In this document: positions 11,331 through 21,780 of the stretch, piece after piece
Layout of the letters: the number at the start of each line of letters is the position of its first letter
Position numbering within the stretch: position 1 is the first letter of the stretch
Assembly (NCBI GenBank): GCA_964036045.1
Contig: OZ038384.1
Location: 40,526,844 to 40,590,843 of the forward strand
Direction of reading: 5' to 3'
Source of the DNA: Eutreptiella sp. 'Long Island Sound 2002'
Taxonomy: Eukaryota > Euglenozoa > Euglenophyceae > Eutreptiales > Eutreptiaceae
DNA length: 64,000 bases
Made by a program: the position numbers and the translations under genes
Notes under the pieces: model-generated
Databases searched by the model: none
What the model saw: only the letters and a program-made list of their open reading frames with translations
What the model was told of the DNA's origin: nothing

Positions 11331-13621
11331 GCGTTTTTGAGGCGCATCAGCCTTTGCCCCATGGTGTCGCCGAATACCTCGACATAGACATCGCTCTTCA
11401 ACCCCAACCTTCGGCTGGGCTCGCCGAGGTTTTGCCGAAAAAACTCCATTATTCAGGCGTGGGTGTCCTCCGATGCCATGATCCGTACGGCCACACGCTT
11501 CTTTGCTCTCTTCTTCTCCTCGTCCTCCACCCTCTTCTTCCAGTGGCCAGGGAGGACGTTGTTGAGCAGGTGTCGGATCTCGCTAGACTCATTCCAGTCC
11601 TCCACCAGCTTGAGGCTTCTTCGCCACTTGCGGATGTACCAATTCCATTCCCGGACCCGCAACTCCTCGCGCTCCAGCGGCAGCAGAATGGACCACAAAT
11701 CCTCGAACTTCTGGTTGGGGGCGTCCACTCGCTCCTCGTCCTCCAGCCACTGGAGGCAGGCCTGCTCCGTCTGGATCAATCCCTCGTGGATCTGATCCCT
11801 AAGCTCCTCCTTCAGGTCCTGCGCCAACCTGTCTGGGAATGTCCGACATACCCACTTGTCCCTTGGCACTCCCTTCATCTCGCCGACGACCTCCTCGGCG
11901 AAGTCCTCTCAATCCAAGATGAAGTCGTCCAGGTTGGAGGGGTTGCCATCGTAGTAGGGGATTTTGATTCCTCTGAGGTTGTTAATCCTCATGGCGTCTC
12001 TGACGTCCGCAGCCACCACTCCACCCGAGACGGATACCACCTGTGGCCGGGGGGGGGGTGAATACACTCCCCGTACATCCCTCTCCTCCATGGAGTGCGA
12101 TCCAGTTGGGCCTGAACCCATGGGGTTTGGGATGCGGGAAGGACTTGCTCCACCGGCTGTCCATATCCCTGTAGTGGGGTCCTTCACCCACAGGTTTTGG
12201 CCTGGATGGCCTTGACCATGTCCGTCGGCCCTTCCCATGGTTCGCCCCTGCATGGTCTGGATCTCGTCTTCTGCATGAACTGCATGGGCAGTCGTAATAG
12301 TCGGTGGATCCTGGGCAGCATGGGACATCTGTACCGTCAGGCTCCTCAGGTCTGTGGTTGCGTGCTCTTCCCGCATGGACCCAGCCGGTGCTGTATGCTC
12401 CCCGAGCATTATGGATTCGCTGAATATGGGAACAAACGGCAGCGCACCCGGGTCAACACGCGGAGGCGCGTAAGGTGCCTCTGCAGGGCCGCCCATGAGT
12501 TTCTCCATGGTGCTCCTCAGGGTCTTAACCCCCTCCACCAGCTCTGCGGTTGCTGGCCTTGCCGGGAGCTCCGGACCCGAGGCGAGGAATTGTAACTCCT
12601 CTATCCCTTTCAGGCGTCCCGACATGTCCTCCACCAGGTGGAGGAGGCTGTCGACCACTCGCTGCTGCTTCTGCAGGGCCATCTCCAGCTTCTCTTGGTA
12701 CCGGTCCTGCTCCGCTCGCAGCTCCGCCATGTCTCTCTCCGCTTCCGACTGGTCATCCAGGATCCCCGCGATGTCCTCCTCTAGGCCGTCCTTCTGGTTG
12801 TCCAGGAGGTCGAGGTGCTGCACAATGGCGTCCATGCCCATCTTTGGGTACTTGCCGATGAGGAAGGATACGTGCTCGCAGTGGCACTCAACGTGCCTTC
12901 CACCTGATCTGGCGCATCCCACGGTTCCTGGCGCCTCGGACTCCTCCGTCATGGGTGTGTCGCCCATGTTATCCCGCTTTGGCTCCGTGTGCCGGGCCAC
13001 AGGCGCCGTTCTGGCTCTGGTAGGCCTCTTCAACGCCTCGGCGTCATGCTCCAGGCTGGGTTCGGGGGCCGTGTGCGCCCTTGTGGGCGGTCTGGCCCTC
13101 TCCTCCGACTCCGCGGGGAAAGTATTCCGATAGCCATCGGAATGCCCCTCGGAATCTGCAGCTGACCACAGCCTGACCGGGCTGGGATCCGTCTCCATCG
13201 CCCTGGCTTCCGCCGCGGGTTTCCGGGACCCGCGCTTCCGGTAACGCCGGGCCCTGCCCTTGCTGCCAGTCTCCTCCAACTCCTCCGCAGCGGAGCGGAG
13301 ATTGCAAGCCTTGCGGCATTGCCTTTCACACATGGAGGCCAGGTCCTCCATGTCTAGCCCATGTCCTGCAAGGGCTCTCTGTCCTGAGCATCTTCGCTCT
13401 CCTCGGGCTTCCAACTCCGGCGTCGACTCCACGGACTCCACGATCTGCACCCGGGGCGTCCTTGGGCAGGGCTCATGAGGGTCCAAGTCCCCAGTGCGGC
13501 GATAGGGGGCAGGTAATCCTCTGCTACCATTAAGAAGGTCCCTACCAGGACCAGTTCCTGCTGTACCCCTTCCACCATTTCCTGTCACTCCTATGGTCTT
13601 GCTTCTCACCAGGTTCTGCAT
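11331..13621 (-). pseudogene. gag: gypsy-1 gag (matrix/capsid part)
   Basis: A 570-codon frame (11909-13621) starts with a low-complexity region and contains a long heptad-rich acidic/basic stretch at about residues 250-340 that should form a coiled coil. It ends IPYYDGNPSNLDDFILD, typical of retrotransposon Gag capsid starts. It is stopped by TGA (11909-11911) where Trp is expected, because the same frame continues EDFAEEVVGE and the 141-codon capsid segment down to 11453. That segment also stops at TGA and again continues in frame (IMEFFRQNL). Gag packages element RNA in virus-like particles. The assigned start is approximate. Confidence 0.82.
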
Positions 13622-14544
13622 GATCTTGCCCTATCCTGCACAATTTCCCACAAAAAATAGTAAAATATGGCTCCCTCACCCAAATCCTGATCCCTTGCAA
13701 AAGCCAACTCCCAAGTACAATAGCTCAAATCCAATAATCCACACTGAGGGCTTCCCAGGGTGTTTGAGGTCCCGCGTTGACACCCAACAACTCCTTTCAA
13801 CACGCCGGTCGTCTCACGGTGCACACGGAGACACGGGCGTTGGGCAGGTACATAGAATTGCACCAATAGAATAATGGAAAAGCCCTGAAATTGGCATATG
13901 AACACCAATCAAGCAAAATTGGGGAAAGAGGTAAACATACACAATCACAGCCATAGACCCCTCATTTTCTGGACTCAAGACCTTCCCTTGACTCACCAAC
14001 ATATTGCCCTTAACCAGGTCAAATAAGAAGACTAAATGCCATGTGCCAAAAGTCACTACACAAATCCGAAAAATGTGCTCACTCCCCAGTCCTTAAATCC
14101 TAGCCCAATAGGGGAGGTGGCTTGTCATGGCCTAGAGTGGCACTCAAGACCATGCCCTACCCTGACATAAACTTGGTTGGGCTTGGAGTTGATTGGGCTT
14201 GGAGAATTGCCCGATGCAGGTGACCTCACAACATAGCAAAATTAGGCAAATCACACCATAGTGCCCAAATTCAATTATATACTCAAAAATGCATACGGCA
14301 AAACTTCAAATGCTCCATGCATGTGTCAAACCGGGAAGTAATATACAAGGGTGATATATACCAAATGTCCATGCCCAAGAGTATTCCAACATTGGCTCCC
14401 AAAACCCTCCGAATATATACATACCATGCTTCACAAGTCAACTCACGAATTTGAGACTTAATTTTGTGAGGCCTCGTGTGCCACGGCAAAGTGACCACGT
14501 GATCCGGCATATGGTGAGTTGCAACACCGAAGCATCTGACAAAA
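13622..14544 (-). other. 5' leader of gypsy-1
   Basis: Non-coding interval between the 5' LTR and gag. On the minus strand the bases next to the LTR read TTTTGTCAGATGCTTCGG. They do not begin TGG, so no standard tRNA primer-binding site is visible. Nothing else was recognised. Confidence 0.6.
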
Positions 14545-15972
14545 TATAAGCAACATACCACAGTTCACAGATCTCTGGGCACTTTACTGTTAGCCGACCA
14601 GTTGAGCACACAAAATACAAAAATGAGCATGAAATGAGGTCAAAAACATGCAAATGTTGCTATATTCAAGATAATCACAATACTATATAACTTCGCTCAC
14701 CCATGGTACCAACATATGGTTCAAAACACAATTGCTTGGGACCATTTGCGAACAATCCCCCCCCTTGGATCCCCACTTGGACGCATAGGGACACCTTCGA
14801 ACGTCCTCAGGACACGCACCATGAAAATGGGAAAATTGATAGTGGAGCTTGTGTGTCGCTCCGTAAGCCTTCCCACATGCACTATATGAGCGGTAGACTT
14901 AGTCTAGCGCTATGGAGCACAGCATTGGGACATGGACAAAGCCTTTGCCACGTACGACTCCATGTATCTTCCTACAACCGGAGATTTATAAAATGGGCGT
15001 GCGCATAGCGAAGCACATGCCATGCATATAACACATACCCCCAATGATGGCTCCCACCATGGTGTGTCATGACCCTCCATGGCCATAACTTCACGTTAAA
15101 AATACGTAGGGACCCAAGGAAGCTTTCTATGCAACACCAACACTCATGCTGTACACTCGAAAGTGACATTAAAATATTCAGTTGCATGGTCCAAGAGTTA
15201 TAAATCACTTTCTACCCTCTTGACCATTATCCCTTGCTACATCGGGCACGTGTACACATCAAGAAGCAATTGACGCTTTCTACATTCAGTTGAGACCAAG
15301 GCAATTCCAGCCCATATCTCAAAATTGAAATTCCTCGCAGTGAACTGGAGATATGATTTTTCAAAGTGGCCTCACGAATCAATTTTGTTTCGCCTATATC
15401 TCCAAGAAAAATGAAGGAGGTAAACAAAAGGAAGGTTGATTCGTGAGCGGGGAAAAATGTAGGACCACTCAAAATTCATCATATTCAGTGCGGCGACCTC
15501 GAAATCGAAAATCCGATTCTGAATGTCTGAAAAAATCAGATTAGTTTTGCGAGTGTATAACATGAAAATTGCGGAAGCAACGAACCCTTTTCTGATGAGA
15601 TTTGACCCTTCATCGGTGTTTCCGCTAAACTATCTGGAAATAACAGTTAACCAATCGGTTACCGCAAAATCGCGAGCCAACTGCCAGTCGCCGGTAAATT
15701 GACAATCAGAACGGACAGCTGAAAGATTACGGAAACATTATGATAAAAAAACCCTGTTGATTCCTGATATTTTAATGTATAAATCTCAGCCGGCAGCGCC
15801 TCGGTATTGAATATGGCCGCTCATAGCTGGAATGGCCAAGCCTATCACACTATCACATCAGGTTAGGTCAGGTAGATGGGAGAGTATGATATCAGCCAAT
15901 GGCGGCTTGCCGGCCCCTAGATACACACCGCAAGTGACCCAACGATGGCCACGGGGGTCCAAACCGGCTACA
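14545..15972 (-). repeat. Right LTR (5' LTR) of gypsy-1
   Basis: The partner of 3696-5121, in direct orientation and nearly the same length. The plus-strand left end reads TATAAGC instead of TGTAAGC, a single G-to-A change that spoils the canonical terminus; the right end is GGCTACA. Substitutions relative to the left LTR are scattered, so the insertion is not recent. As the 5' LTR it should hold the element promoter, but I could not pinpoint one. Confidence 0.9.
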
Positions 15973-16835
15973 GAGGAGCTTACGTCTTGGTTGAGTCATC
16001 CTATGGTTCGCTGTGTTGGGTAAGATTAGTGGAAAGAAGGTAGCAAAGAAAAAACAACGTGTGCATACCTGTGCATGAATATGTCGCATTAAAGGGTGGG
16101 CCACGCGTGTTGCGCATGGTAAAACTCTTGTTTAGGTTACCCAGGGACTCCACCGAACGTTCTTTAAGAGAACGGGTGGAGTTCCTTGAGCTTGCTTGCT
16201 TGTAACCTGGTAAGTGGACGGTGTATTATAGGGCAGCCTGAGAAGCGTATAATACGTGGAGGCTGTCTTGGTTCCTCCGCCACTTGCCAGGTCCATCCGC
16301 CTTACCTTTACAGGTGGGCAGGTGAGGGTGGTTGGTGCAGCAGCAGTTGCCTTCGGCGACTTTGTATTTTTCGGCCCAAGCTAAAACGGGCTCTGATCAC
16401 ACAATCAACAAACTGCAACTCAGCCGTGAGTGGCAAGTGCAGTCCAACATCTTCGACATACACGCTGTGCACGCAAACTGAGCACTCCTTCCCTCCAAGC
16501 CCTGACAGGGAAACGCGTACTGGCGTCCCTGTTAGGCCACAGTTGCTTAGTAGCGCTGTGTTCTCTTGTTCTTTCACAGGAGGGTCAATAGGGCCCCAGA
16601 CCTCTTTGACATCAACCCCCAGTAGCGTGTGTAGGTGTTAGGGTCAGCAAGCCTGGCAGGTGATGAGTGCAAGTGCTGAGTGCTCACCCTGCCGTCGAAG
16701 GCTGGTGCTGGCGTTAGTGAGTGTAGTGTAGTGGTGTCTCCTGTCCCCCGTGCTTTTCCACGTGGGCAGGGGAGTGCGTTAGCTTTTGGCCCTTAAAAGA
16801 ATGGGCGTTTTGTATGCCCTTAGCACACATGGCCA
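15973..16835. other. Probable LTR of gypsy-2 (unpaired) and flank
   Basis: No gene. Just to the right lies a pyrimidine run (16836-16847) that would be a polypurine tract on the minus strand, preceded on the plus strand by ...ATGGCCA. If so, this interval contains the 3' LTR of gypsy-2 copy A. No second LTR copy is in the window, so neither the identity nor the left boundary can be proven. Confidence 0.35.
16148..16181. repeat. Imperfect inverted repeat (hairpin)
   Basis: CTCCACC and GTTCT on the left arm pair with AGAAC and GGTGGAG on the right arm, around a TTAAG loop, with a short internal bulge on each side. It lies in non-coding sequence that may be the gypsy-2 LTR. Its role is unknown. 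Confidence 0.5.
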
Positions 16836-16847
16836 TCCCTCCCCTCT
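16836..16847 (-). other. Candidate polypurine tract of gypsy-2
   Basis: Read on the minus strand this is AGAGGGGAGGGA, followed by TGGCCATG, which could be the start of an LTR. Its distance from the gypsy-2 pol stop (about 0.66 kb) is reasonable. It is unconfirmed without the second LTR. Confidence 0.35.
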
Positions 16848-17512
16848 AGTAGGTAGGGCTTTTCCCGTCTTCCCCCAAGGATAGGCGCCAGCACAGAAAT
16901 TGGGCGCCATAGGAGTGGTAAGAGTACCTGATTAGGACCTTCGGTCCGACGTCAGCGAAGCCCGGTCTCCGGGAGCCACGACGGGGAGAGAAGTAAGACA
17001 CATACAGACATATGTAGCACACTTAGGGGTATGGTAAACCCTGTAAGGAAGGGTAGAACCCCATGGGTCTGGATCATTCAGGGGTCCTACCTGTGGGCAC
17101 TCTTGTCCCCAAGGATGGTGGACACACCTTGCTTCATAACACCTTGCTTGTCATTCCCCCCTGGAGTAGTAAGCCACCGCTCTTCGTTGGCTCCCGAAGG
17201 ACATTACATCAGGGCAGTTCCCATGCAACACATGGTCAACAAGGCACACGCTCGCTGGGTGGCTGCAAACCTGATAAGCGGCCATCTGGCTCACGCTGGT
17301 AACCATAGGCATGGGACTGCAGGGCACAGCCAGGGCAGGAGCAGGGCTCCGCAAGCAGCGGATGTGTAGGTGTTTGGACCGCCGAAACCGATTCAGGGTG
17401 GGAGGTAGTACAGTCACCGTAACTGAAGCCCTACAGGAGTTCTGAGCCTGTCCTGGCACACACTGAGTAGGTCTAGCGGTTCTGCACAAGAGTGCTCACC
17501 GCCCCTGGAAGG
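16848..17512 (-). other. Non-coding stretch downstream of gypsy-2 pol
   Basis: Follows the TAA stop of the gypsy-2 pol frame. Short open frames exist but none has a recognisable domain. Probably the 3' untranslated region of gypsy-2. Confidence 0.45.
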
Positions 17513-18358
17513 TTAGAAGACAGTAAGTAGACTGACACAGTGAGATTCGTTTTTCTTTTTACGCTGGGACAGAGTCTCACCACGGGTTAGTAACTGTCCC
17601 TCGTTGTTCTCAACGAGGTAGGAGCGGAAGATGGGGTTGATACTCCCATCTGGTTGTAGAAAGGCTGACATGGGTTCCCAGGTCGACTCAGATAGCCCAT
17701 AGCCATCCCACAGGGTAAGGAATTTCCAGCCCTGTTTATACTCGTGGCCAGCAATACCTGCAACCATGTAGTAGCCATCGACCGCAATCTCATTGGCAGT
17801 CATCTGTTCGATTTCGTCTGCCTCCTCTGGGCTTGCAGCGTTCTTTAGGTCAGTACGCTCGACCTCACTGTCGCTGAGGCGCCACTCATCCCAGGACAAA
17901 TCGTCAGGGGAGTGATAGTGCCTCAACTGTTTAGGCGCACAAAGCAGTTCACCACCTAGACGTGGACTGCAGCTGACATGGATCCTAGATCCATCGATCC
18001 TGATGATACGATAGGGCCCAAAAAAAGGGTCCCGTAGACAGTTACGGGGAGAGGAGGGTAGGCACGAATGGTGCACAAAAAAGAGGGCACCAACCTTGAA
18101 GGTGGCAGGCCGCCGCAGGCCATTCCGTCGGCTCAGCTCACGGTCACGGATATGACTCAGGTTAGTCCCGGCCTGGTTAGCCATAGACTGCTTGTGTTCC
18201 AGCCAATCCCCAACAGGGCTCTTGAAGTCCTCAGGAAAGGGGGTTTTGAACTACCAGGCAGGTCGTCCTCCATGGAACAGCTAGTGGGGGGTGTAACCCG
18301 TAGAAGAGCTCCTCTGAGAGTTCATGGTCAGCACTGCCCAGGGCACTAGGCGTACTCA
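17513..18358 (-). pseudogene. pol (IN-CHD): gypsy-2 integrase C-terminus and chromodomain
   Basis: This part reads VRLVPWAVLTMNS, then GYTPH-stop-LFHGGRPAW, the conserved C-terminal integrase motifs (normally GYTPxEL). It continues with the basic tail RPATFKVGAL and FFGPYRIIRIDGS (GPY/F domain). A chromodomain near the end has YYMVAGIAGHEY, FLTLWDGYG and STWEPMSAF. Three in-frame stops fall here: TGA at 18356-18358 at an expected Trp, TAG at 18281-18283 at an expected Glu, and TAG at 18251-18253. The frame ends with TAA at 17513. The chromodomain itself is unbroken and keeps its aromatic residues, so chromatin targeting is the likely ancestral role. Confidence 0.88.
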
Positions 18359-19009
18359 GTCTTTGGTACGTTCCTGTTTCATCAGGACTCTCAGGTTCTG
18401 TTCAGCCAGACGGTTCTGTCTCTCACAAAGAGGGTTAGACGTGTGGGTATAGGGCACACGTGTGGTTACCTCAACGTTGAGGGCATTCAGCACTCGTTCG
18501 TACCATCCAGTGTCACTGCGGATGCATACATCCTCATCAGAGTGCACCTGCTTAGGTGGTCCATAGGATTGGAACCACTGTTCGACCGATATTTTCACAG
18601 TCTGCTCACCAGTTATTATCTTATTGCAAGGGAACACACGGGTGAAGCGAGACAGGCCACAGGTGACCACTAGGCAACTATCATAGTCGCCGAAGCGAGG
18701 TAGGCCGTGGATGAAATCCACATAGAGAAGAGAGTTAGTACAATAGGGTATGGGTAAGCTGGAAATCAGTCCCCTATCCCTACTGTTGCTCTGCTTGCTG
18801 GCATGACAGCAACAAGCATCCACAATCGTCTGCATACGAGACCTCAATTCAGTCAGTGTTAGACTAGAGTCGAAACACTCACGGAAGAAGTCCACTGAGC
18901 GATTAGCGCAAGTGTGACCAGAGCTGAGATGAGACCACTGTAGAGACCCATCAGGTCGGGCCTCGGGCACGACAATACGGTCCTCGTAGAAGAGGTACTG
19001 GTTGTTTTT
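18359..19009 (-). pseudogene. pol (IN): gypsy-2 integrase zinc site and catalytic core
   Basis: The core triad is complete: D85 in LLYVDFIHG, D145 in QVHSDEDV and E183 in NPLCERQN, with 37 residues between the last two. The N-terminal part shows the H-H-C-C type region around QWSHLSSGHTCANR and DACCCHASK. The domain would join cDNA ends to host DNA. The frame is continuous with RNase H above (one TAG at 19010-19012 just before EDRIVVPE) and with the C-terminal segment below (TGA 18356). Confidence 0.9.
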
Positions 19010-19012
19010 CTA

Positions 19013-19756
19013 CCACTGGTGCCCGTCAATGACGCGGGGTTGGAGACCAGTGCTGAGGGTCTGGAGAATTTCTTTATACTCTGACTGATAGTCAGTTAGG
19101 CTCCAATCCTCGAGGATTGCAGCAGTCTGCATGGACAGGTCCAGCTGGACATCCATACGCTGAAAAGCCTCTTTGGCAAGTGCCTCAGAGCTCTCACCAA
19201 TAAGCGCATCGAAGTTATTGCGCGATATATAGTCAGACAGTTCATTTTTTATACTAGGGATATGATGGACTGTCAGCCTGAACTGGCTCAGGTAAGTCCA
19301 CCACCGCTTTAGTTTCGCTTTCTCCGGTGGTGGGCCTTTCTGAAAATACTTCAGCGGTTCCTGGTCACAGAGCCAGACAATAGGATTAGATCCCAATAGT
19401 CAGGACTGTGATGAGAGTACCAACATACACCCCAGGAGTTCCTGGTCGTAGGTGCTGTAATTGGAACGCGCTTGGTTCCATTTCCAGTTCCAGTGTCCCA
19501 GTGGCACAGATCGCCACCCACTGGTAGGATAGTCATGCTTCAAGGAGCCATCACGGTTCAGTCCGCTAGTACAATAATGGCAGTGGGTTAGTTCAGCTCG
19601 GTCAAGCTCCTGCCATTGGTAGATCGTTCCACCCCCCCCTACATCACTGGCATCAGTGATCAGGACTATCTCGCCCTTAGGGCGGGGTACTCCCAGGCAG
19701 TTGGAGGAGGCAATTTTCTTCTTCAACTCCTGGAAACACTCCTCCTCTCTGGCGGT
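19013..19756 (-). pseudogene. pol (RH): gypsy-2 RNase H
   Basis: The domain contains LITDASDVGGGG (first catalytic Asp), NYSTYDQELLG (conserved Glu), IVWLCDQEPLKYF (second Asp) and NELSDYISRN (last Asp), in the order of Ty3/gypsy RNase H. One TGA (19400-19402) lies between the second and third motif, after VLSSQS. Upstream ECFQELKKKI is the usual RT-to-RNase H junction. All acidic residues are present, so the domain was functional before the nonsense change. Confidence 0.9.
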
Positions 19757-20970
19757 CTACCTCCAGGGATTAGTTTTCCTGATTAGGTCAGCCAGAGGGG
19801 CAGAGGAGTAGGTAAAATTGTGGATGTGGCGCCTATAGAAGTTACAGGCGCCCACAAAACTCCTCACGTGGTGTACACCCTTCTTAGGGTCATCGGGAAT
19901 CTGCCTGTCCTGGAGGGGCTGCATCTTAGACGCGGCTGGTTTCCACCAGCCATACCCCACGTCGAAATCCAAATACTCCATCACCTCTTTCATGAACTTG
20001 CATTTTTCGAGTTTGATTCACAGATGGCTTTCCTGACAAACAATGGAAAACTCACGGAGGAGAAAGACATGGTCCTCTTGGGTATTGGTACCCAAACTCA
20101 CGTCATCGATGTGGGCCTCCATTTCTGCACCTCGAGAAATCAACTCCTGTACTAGAGGTCTGCGCCTCAGTATGTACGAAATTTTGTTCATTAGTTCCTG
20201 GAAGAGTGCTTGGGCATTAGCCACCCCGAAAGGAATGACCTTCCACTTAAATACACGACCCTTAGGGGTTATAAAAGCCAGCAGTTCCTGAGCTGCGGCG
20301 GTTAGGTCTACCTGCCAGAAACCACCGCGCTTGTTCATTTTGTTCTTGTACCGGCATTTGGCAATACGCTCCAGGGTATTTTCCATGTTAGGAAGACTCC
20401 CTGAGTGGTTTTGGGTTTTCTTGTTGACCTCACCATAGTTAACAACCAATTGTAGGGCAGTCGATCCTGGTTTAGCAACCAGGAAGCAGGGACTGCAGTG
20501 ATCCGGGTAGTCCCCCTTCTTATATTCTTCCAAGAGGCCAGCATCGATACATTCCTGGATCTGGCGCTCGATTTCTTCAACCTGTTCCTCAGGAACTGGG
20601 TAGGGACGACGCCTCACTCCAGTCTTCTCAAATTCAGGTTTCAGTTTCAGGTCCATCTGGACCAGTTTCTTACAGGAAAGGGGAGGCAGCAGGGCGCCGA
20701 ACACCTCCTCATAGGTTAGGAGCAGTTTGTTCAGTCGGGGGTCAAGGTTAAGACTCTCAATTTTCTGCAGGAAATCCTCCTCAGCATGGAGGTTGCTCTT
20801 TCCATGCTCTTTGTTTTTCTGCCGATGGGCTGTTTTGGCAGGTACTGAACCATCGTCCCACTCAGGGGGACATTGCTGCCCATAGTGCAGAGAATACACT
20901 AGGGGTATCTCACGGTCAGGCAGCGTGTAGGACTCATCGTCCTCCTCAGACCAGATGGAGGATTTCAAGG
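19757..20970 (-). pseudogene. pol (RT): gypsy-2 reverse transcriptase
   Basis: The fingers read LLEEYKKGDYPDHCSPCFLVAKP and LQLVVNYGEVN. The palm has motif A at FWQVDLTAA (D221 of the 316-codon frame), motif B at PFGVANAQALFQ and motif C at AHIDDVSLG (D288, D289). The thumb continues after an in-frame TGA (20018-20020) with KLEKCKFMKEVMEYLDF and RSFVGACNFYRRHI. A TAG (19757-19759) ends the thumb at NPWR, where a Trp is usual. An insert of about 20 residues (VQELISRGAEME) precedes motif C. The catalytic triad is intact. Confidence 0.9.
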
Positions 20971-21262
20971 TCTGTTTTAGGTACTGTCGCCGCTCTTGGC
21001 GCTAAATACCTTCGGCCTTCAGGTACAACAGCCGTCGGAGTTCCTGAGTGTCATGCTCAGACAGTGGCATGTTATTAGAGGCAGGCCGCGCTAGAGCATC
21101 AGGACTCTGAGCCACGGGTTCACCTGAGTGTGTATGCTGCATGTGCAGCGGCGGTTCTCCAACAGGGGAAGTTGGTTCTGAGGTTGAATCTAGATCTACG
21201 TCCTCCACCAACAGCTGGGCCAGGAAGGCACTGTGTTTTAGTTCAACACAGCTGGGATCCAC
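20971..21262 (-). pseudogene. gypsy-2 acidic linker between methyltransferase-like domain and RT (copy A)
   Basis: A Ser/Pro/Glu-rich segment ending HDTQELRRLLYLKAEGI, then TAG at 21002-21004. Copy B has the same segment with GAG at this codon, so the stop is a point change. Similarity to copy B ends at about 21265-21290, which marks the truncation of copy A. No enzymatic motif is visible. Confidence 0.8.
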
Positions 21263-21780
21263 AGGTTGGTAGGTAGGTCATCTCGGGACTGGGGTTGCCC
21301 CCGAGGGGGGTCCGACCAAGGGGCTTTTGCTCACCAACCCACGGCCCTACTGCAAGTGCCCCCACAAAGCGGCTCCCCCACATGGGGGAAGGGCGCGGTC
21401 ACCACGAGCAGTACCCTACAGCGGGTTCTGCACAGAGAGGTAACCAATGTTCGACCGAAGTCTCACATTCCCCTCCTTCGGGCGGATGATACGTGGGGGA
21501 GGGTCCCTTCGCACATCCTCATCAACCTCTGGACTCTGGGGCCCAGGGGCCCGGAGCCAGGCCAAAGCCCCTGTCCTGCAGGCACCTACATCTGGGTTGG
21601 TTTTCAGTAGGCGTGAGGCGACTCCAAGAAGCACGTGCTACGGGACTCCCATGCCGTGGCGCACACTGATGCCTCCTGACTCGGTCGAGCTTGCGCTCTC
21701 CCGGGGGCCCGGGGGTCCAAAGTAGGTGGTTGTGGTTGGTCTGTTGGTCGTTTAATGGTTCGGTGTAGTGAGTTAGTGTT
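21263..21780. other. Spacer between gypsy-2 copy A and the satellite block
   Basis: No gene recognised. Open frames on both strands are compositionally biased. It marks the left boundary of the 37-kb block that separates the two gypsy-2 copies. Confidence 0.45.

Larger units (their letters stand above)
3696..15972 (-). mobile_element. Ty3/gypsy chromovirus 'gypsy-1', full length, degenerate
   Basis: A complete LTR retrotransposon read on the minus strand. The 5' LTR is at 14545-15972, then a leader, gag (13621 down to about 10500), protease plus a methyltransferase-like domain, RT, RNase H, integrase, a chromodomain, a polypurine tract and the 3' LTR at 3696-5121. The order PR-RT-RNaseH-IN-chromodomain defines Ty3/gypsy chromoviruses. 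The coding region carries several frameshifts and in-frame stops, so this copy cannot make a complete polyprotein. The outer ends are TGTA...TACA, but the flanking bases (caaca on the left, gagga on the right) are not a target-site duplication. Confidence 0.92.
17513..21262 (-). mobile_element. Ty3/gypsy 'gypsy-2' copy A, 5'-truncated
   Basis: A chromovirus of a family different from gypsy-1, read on the minus strand: linker, RT, RNase H, integrase, chromodomain. Every coding segment from 21262 down to the TAA at 17513-17515 lies in one reading frame (1,250 codons). It is interrupted only by TAG (21002, 19757, 19010, 18281, 18251) and TGA (20018, 19400, 18356); no frameshift was found. Protease and gag are missing because the element ends near 21265. 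Copy B at 58.25-60.2 kb carries the missing upstream part and overlaps this copy. Confidence 0.9.

Noticed and set aside
16884-16908. TGGGCGCC next to a GGCGCC repeat as a plus-strand primer-binding site
   Set aside because: No plus-strand LTR element or LTR end precedes it, and the neighbouring element is on the minus strand.
17513-21262. Firm call of a reassigned genetic code (UGA=Trp, UAG=Glu)
   Set aside because: UAG aligns with Glu in one pair of copies, with Tyr in another, and probably Trp elsewhere. LINE ORF1 ends at a conserved TGA and some LINE lesions are TAA. Kept only as a low-scored finding.
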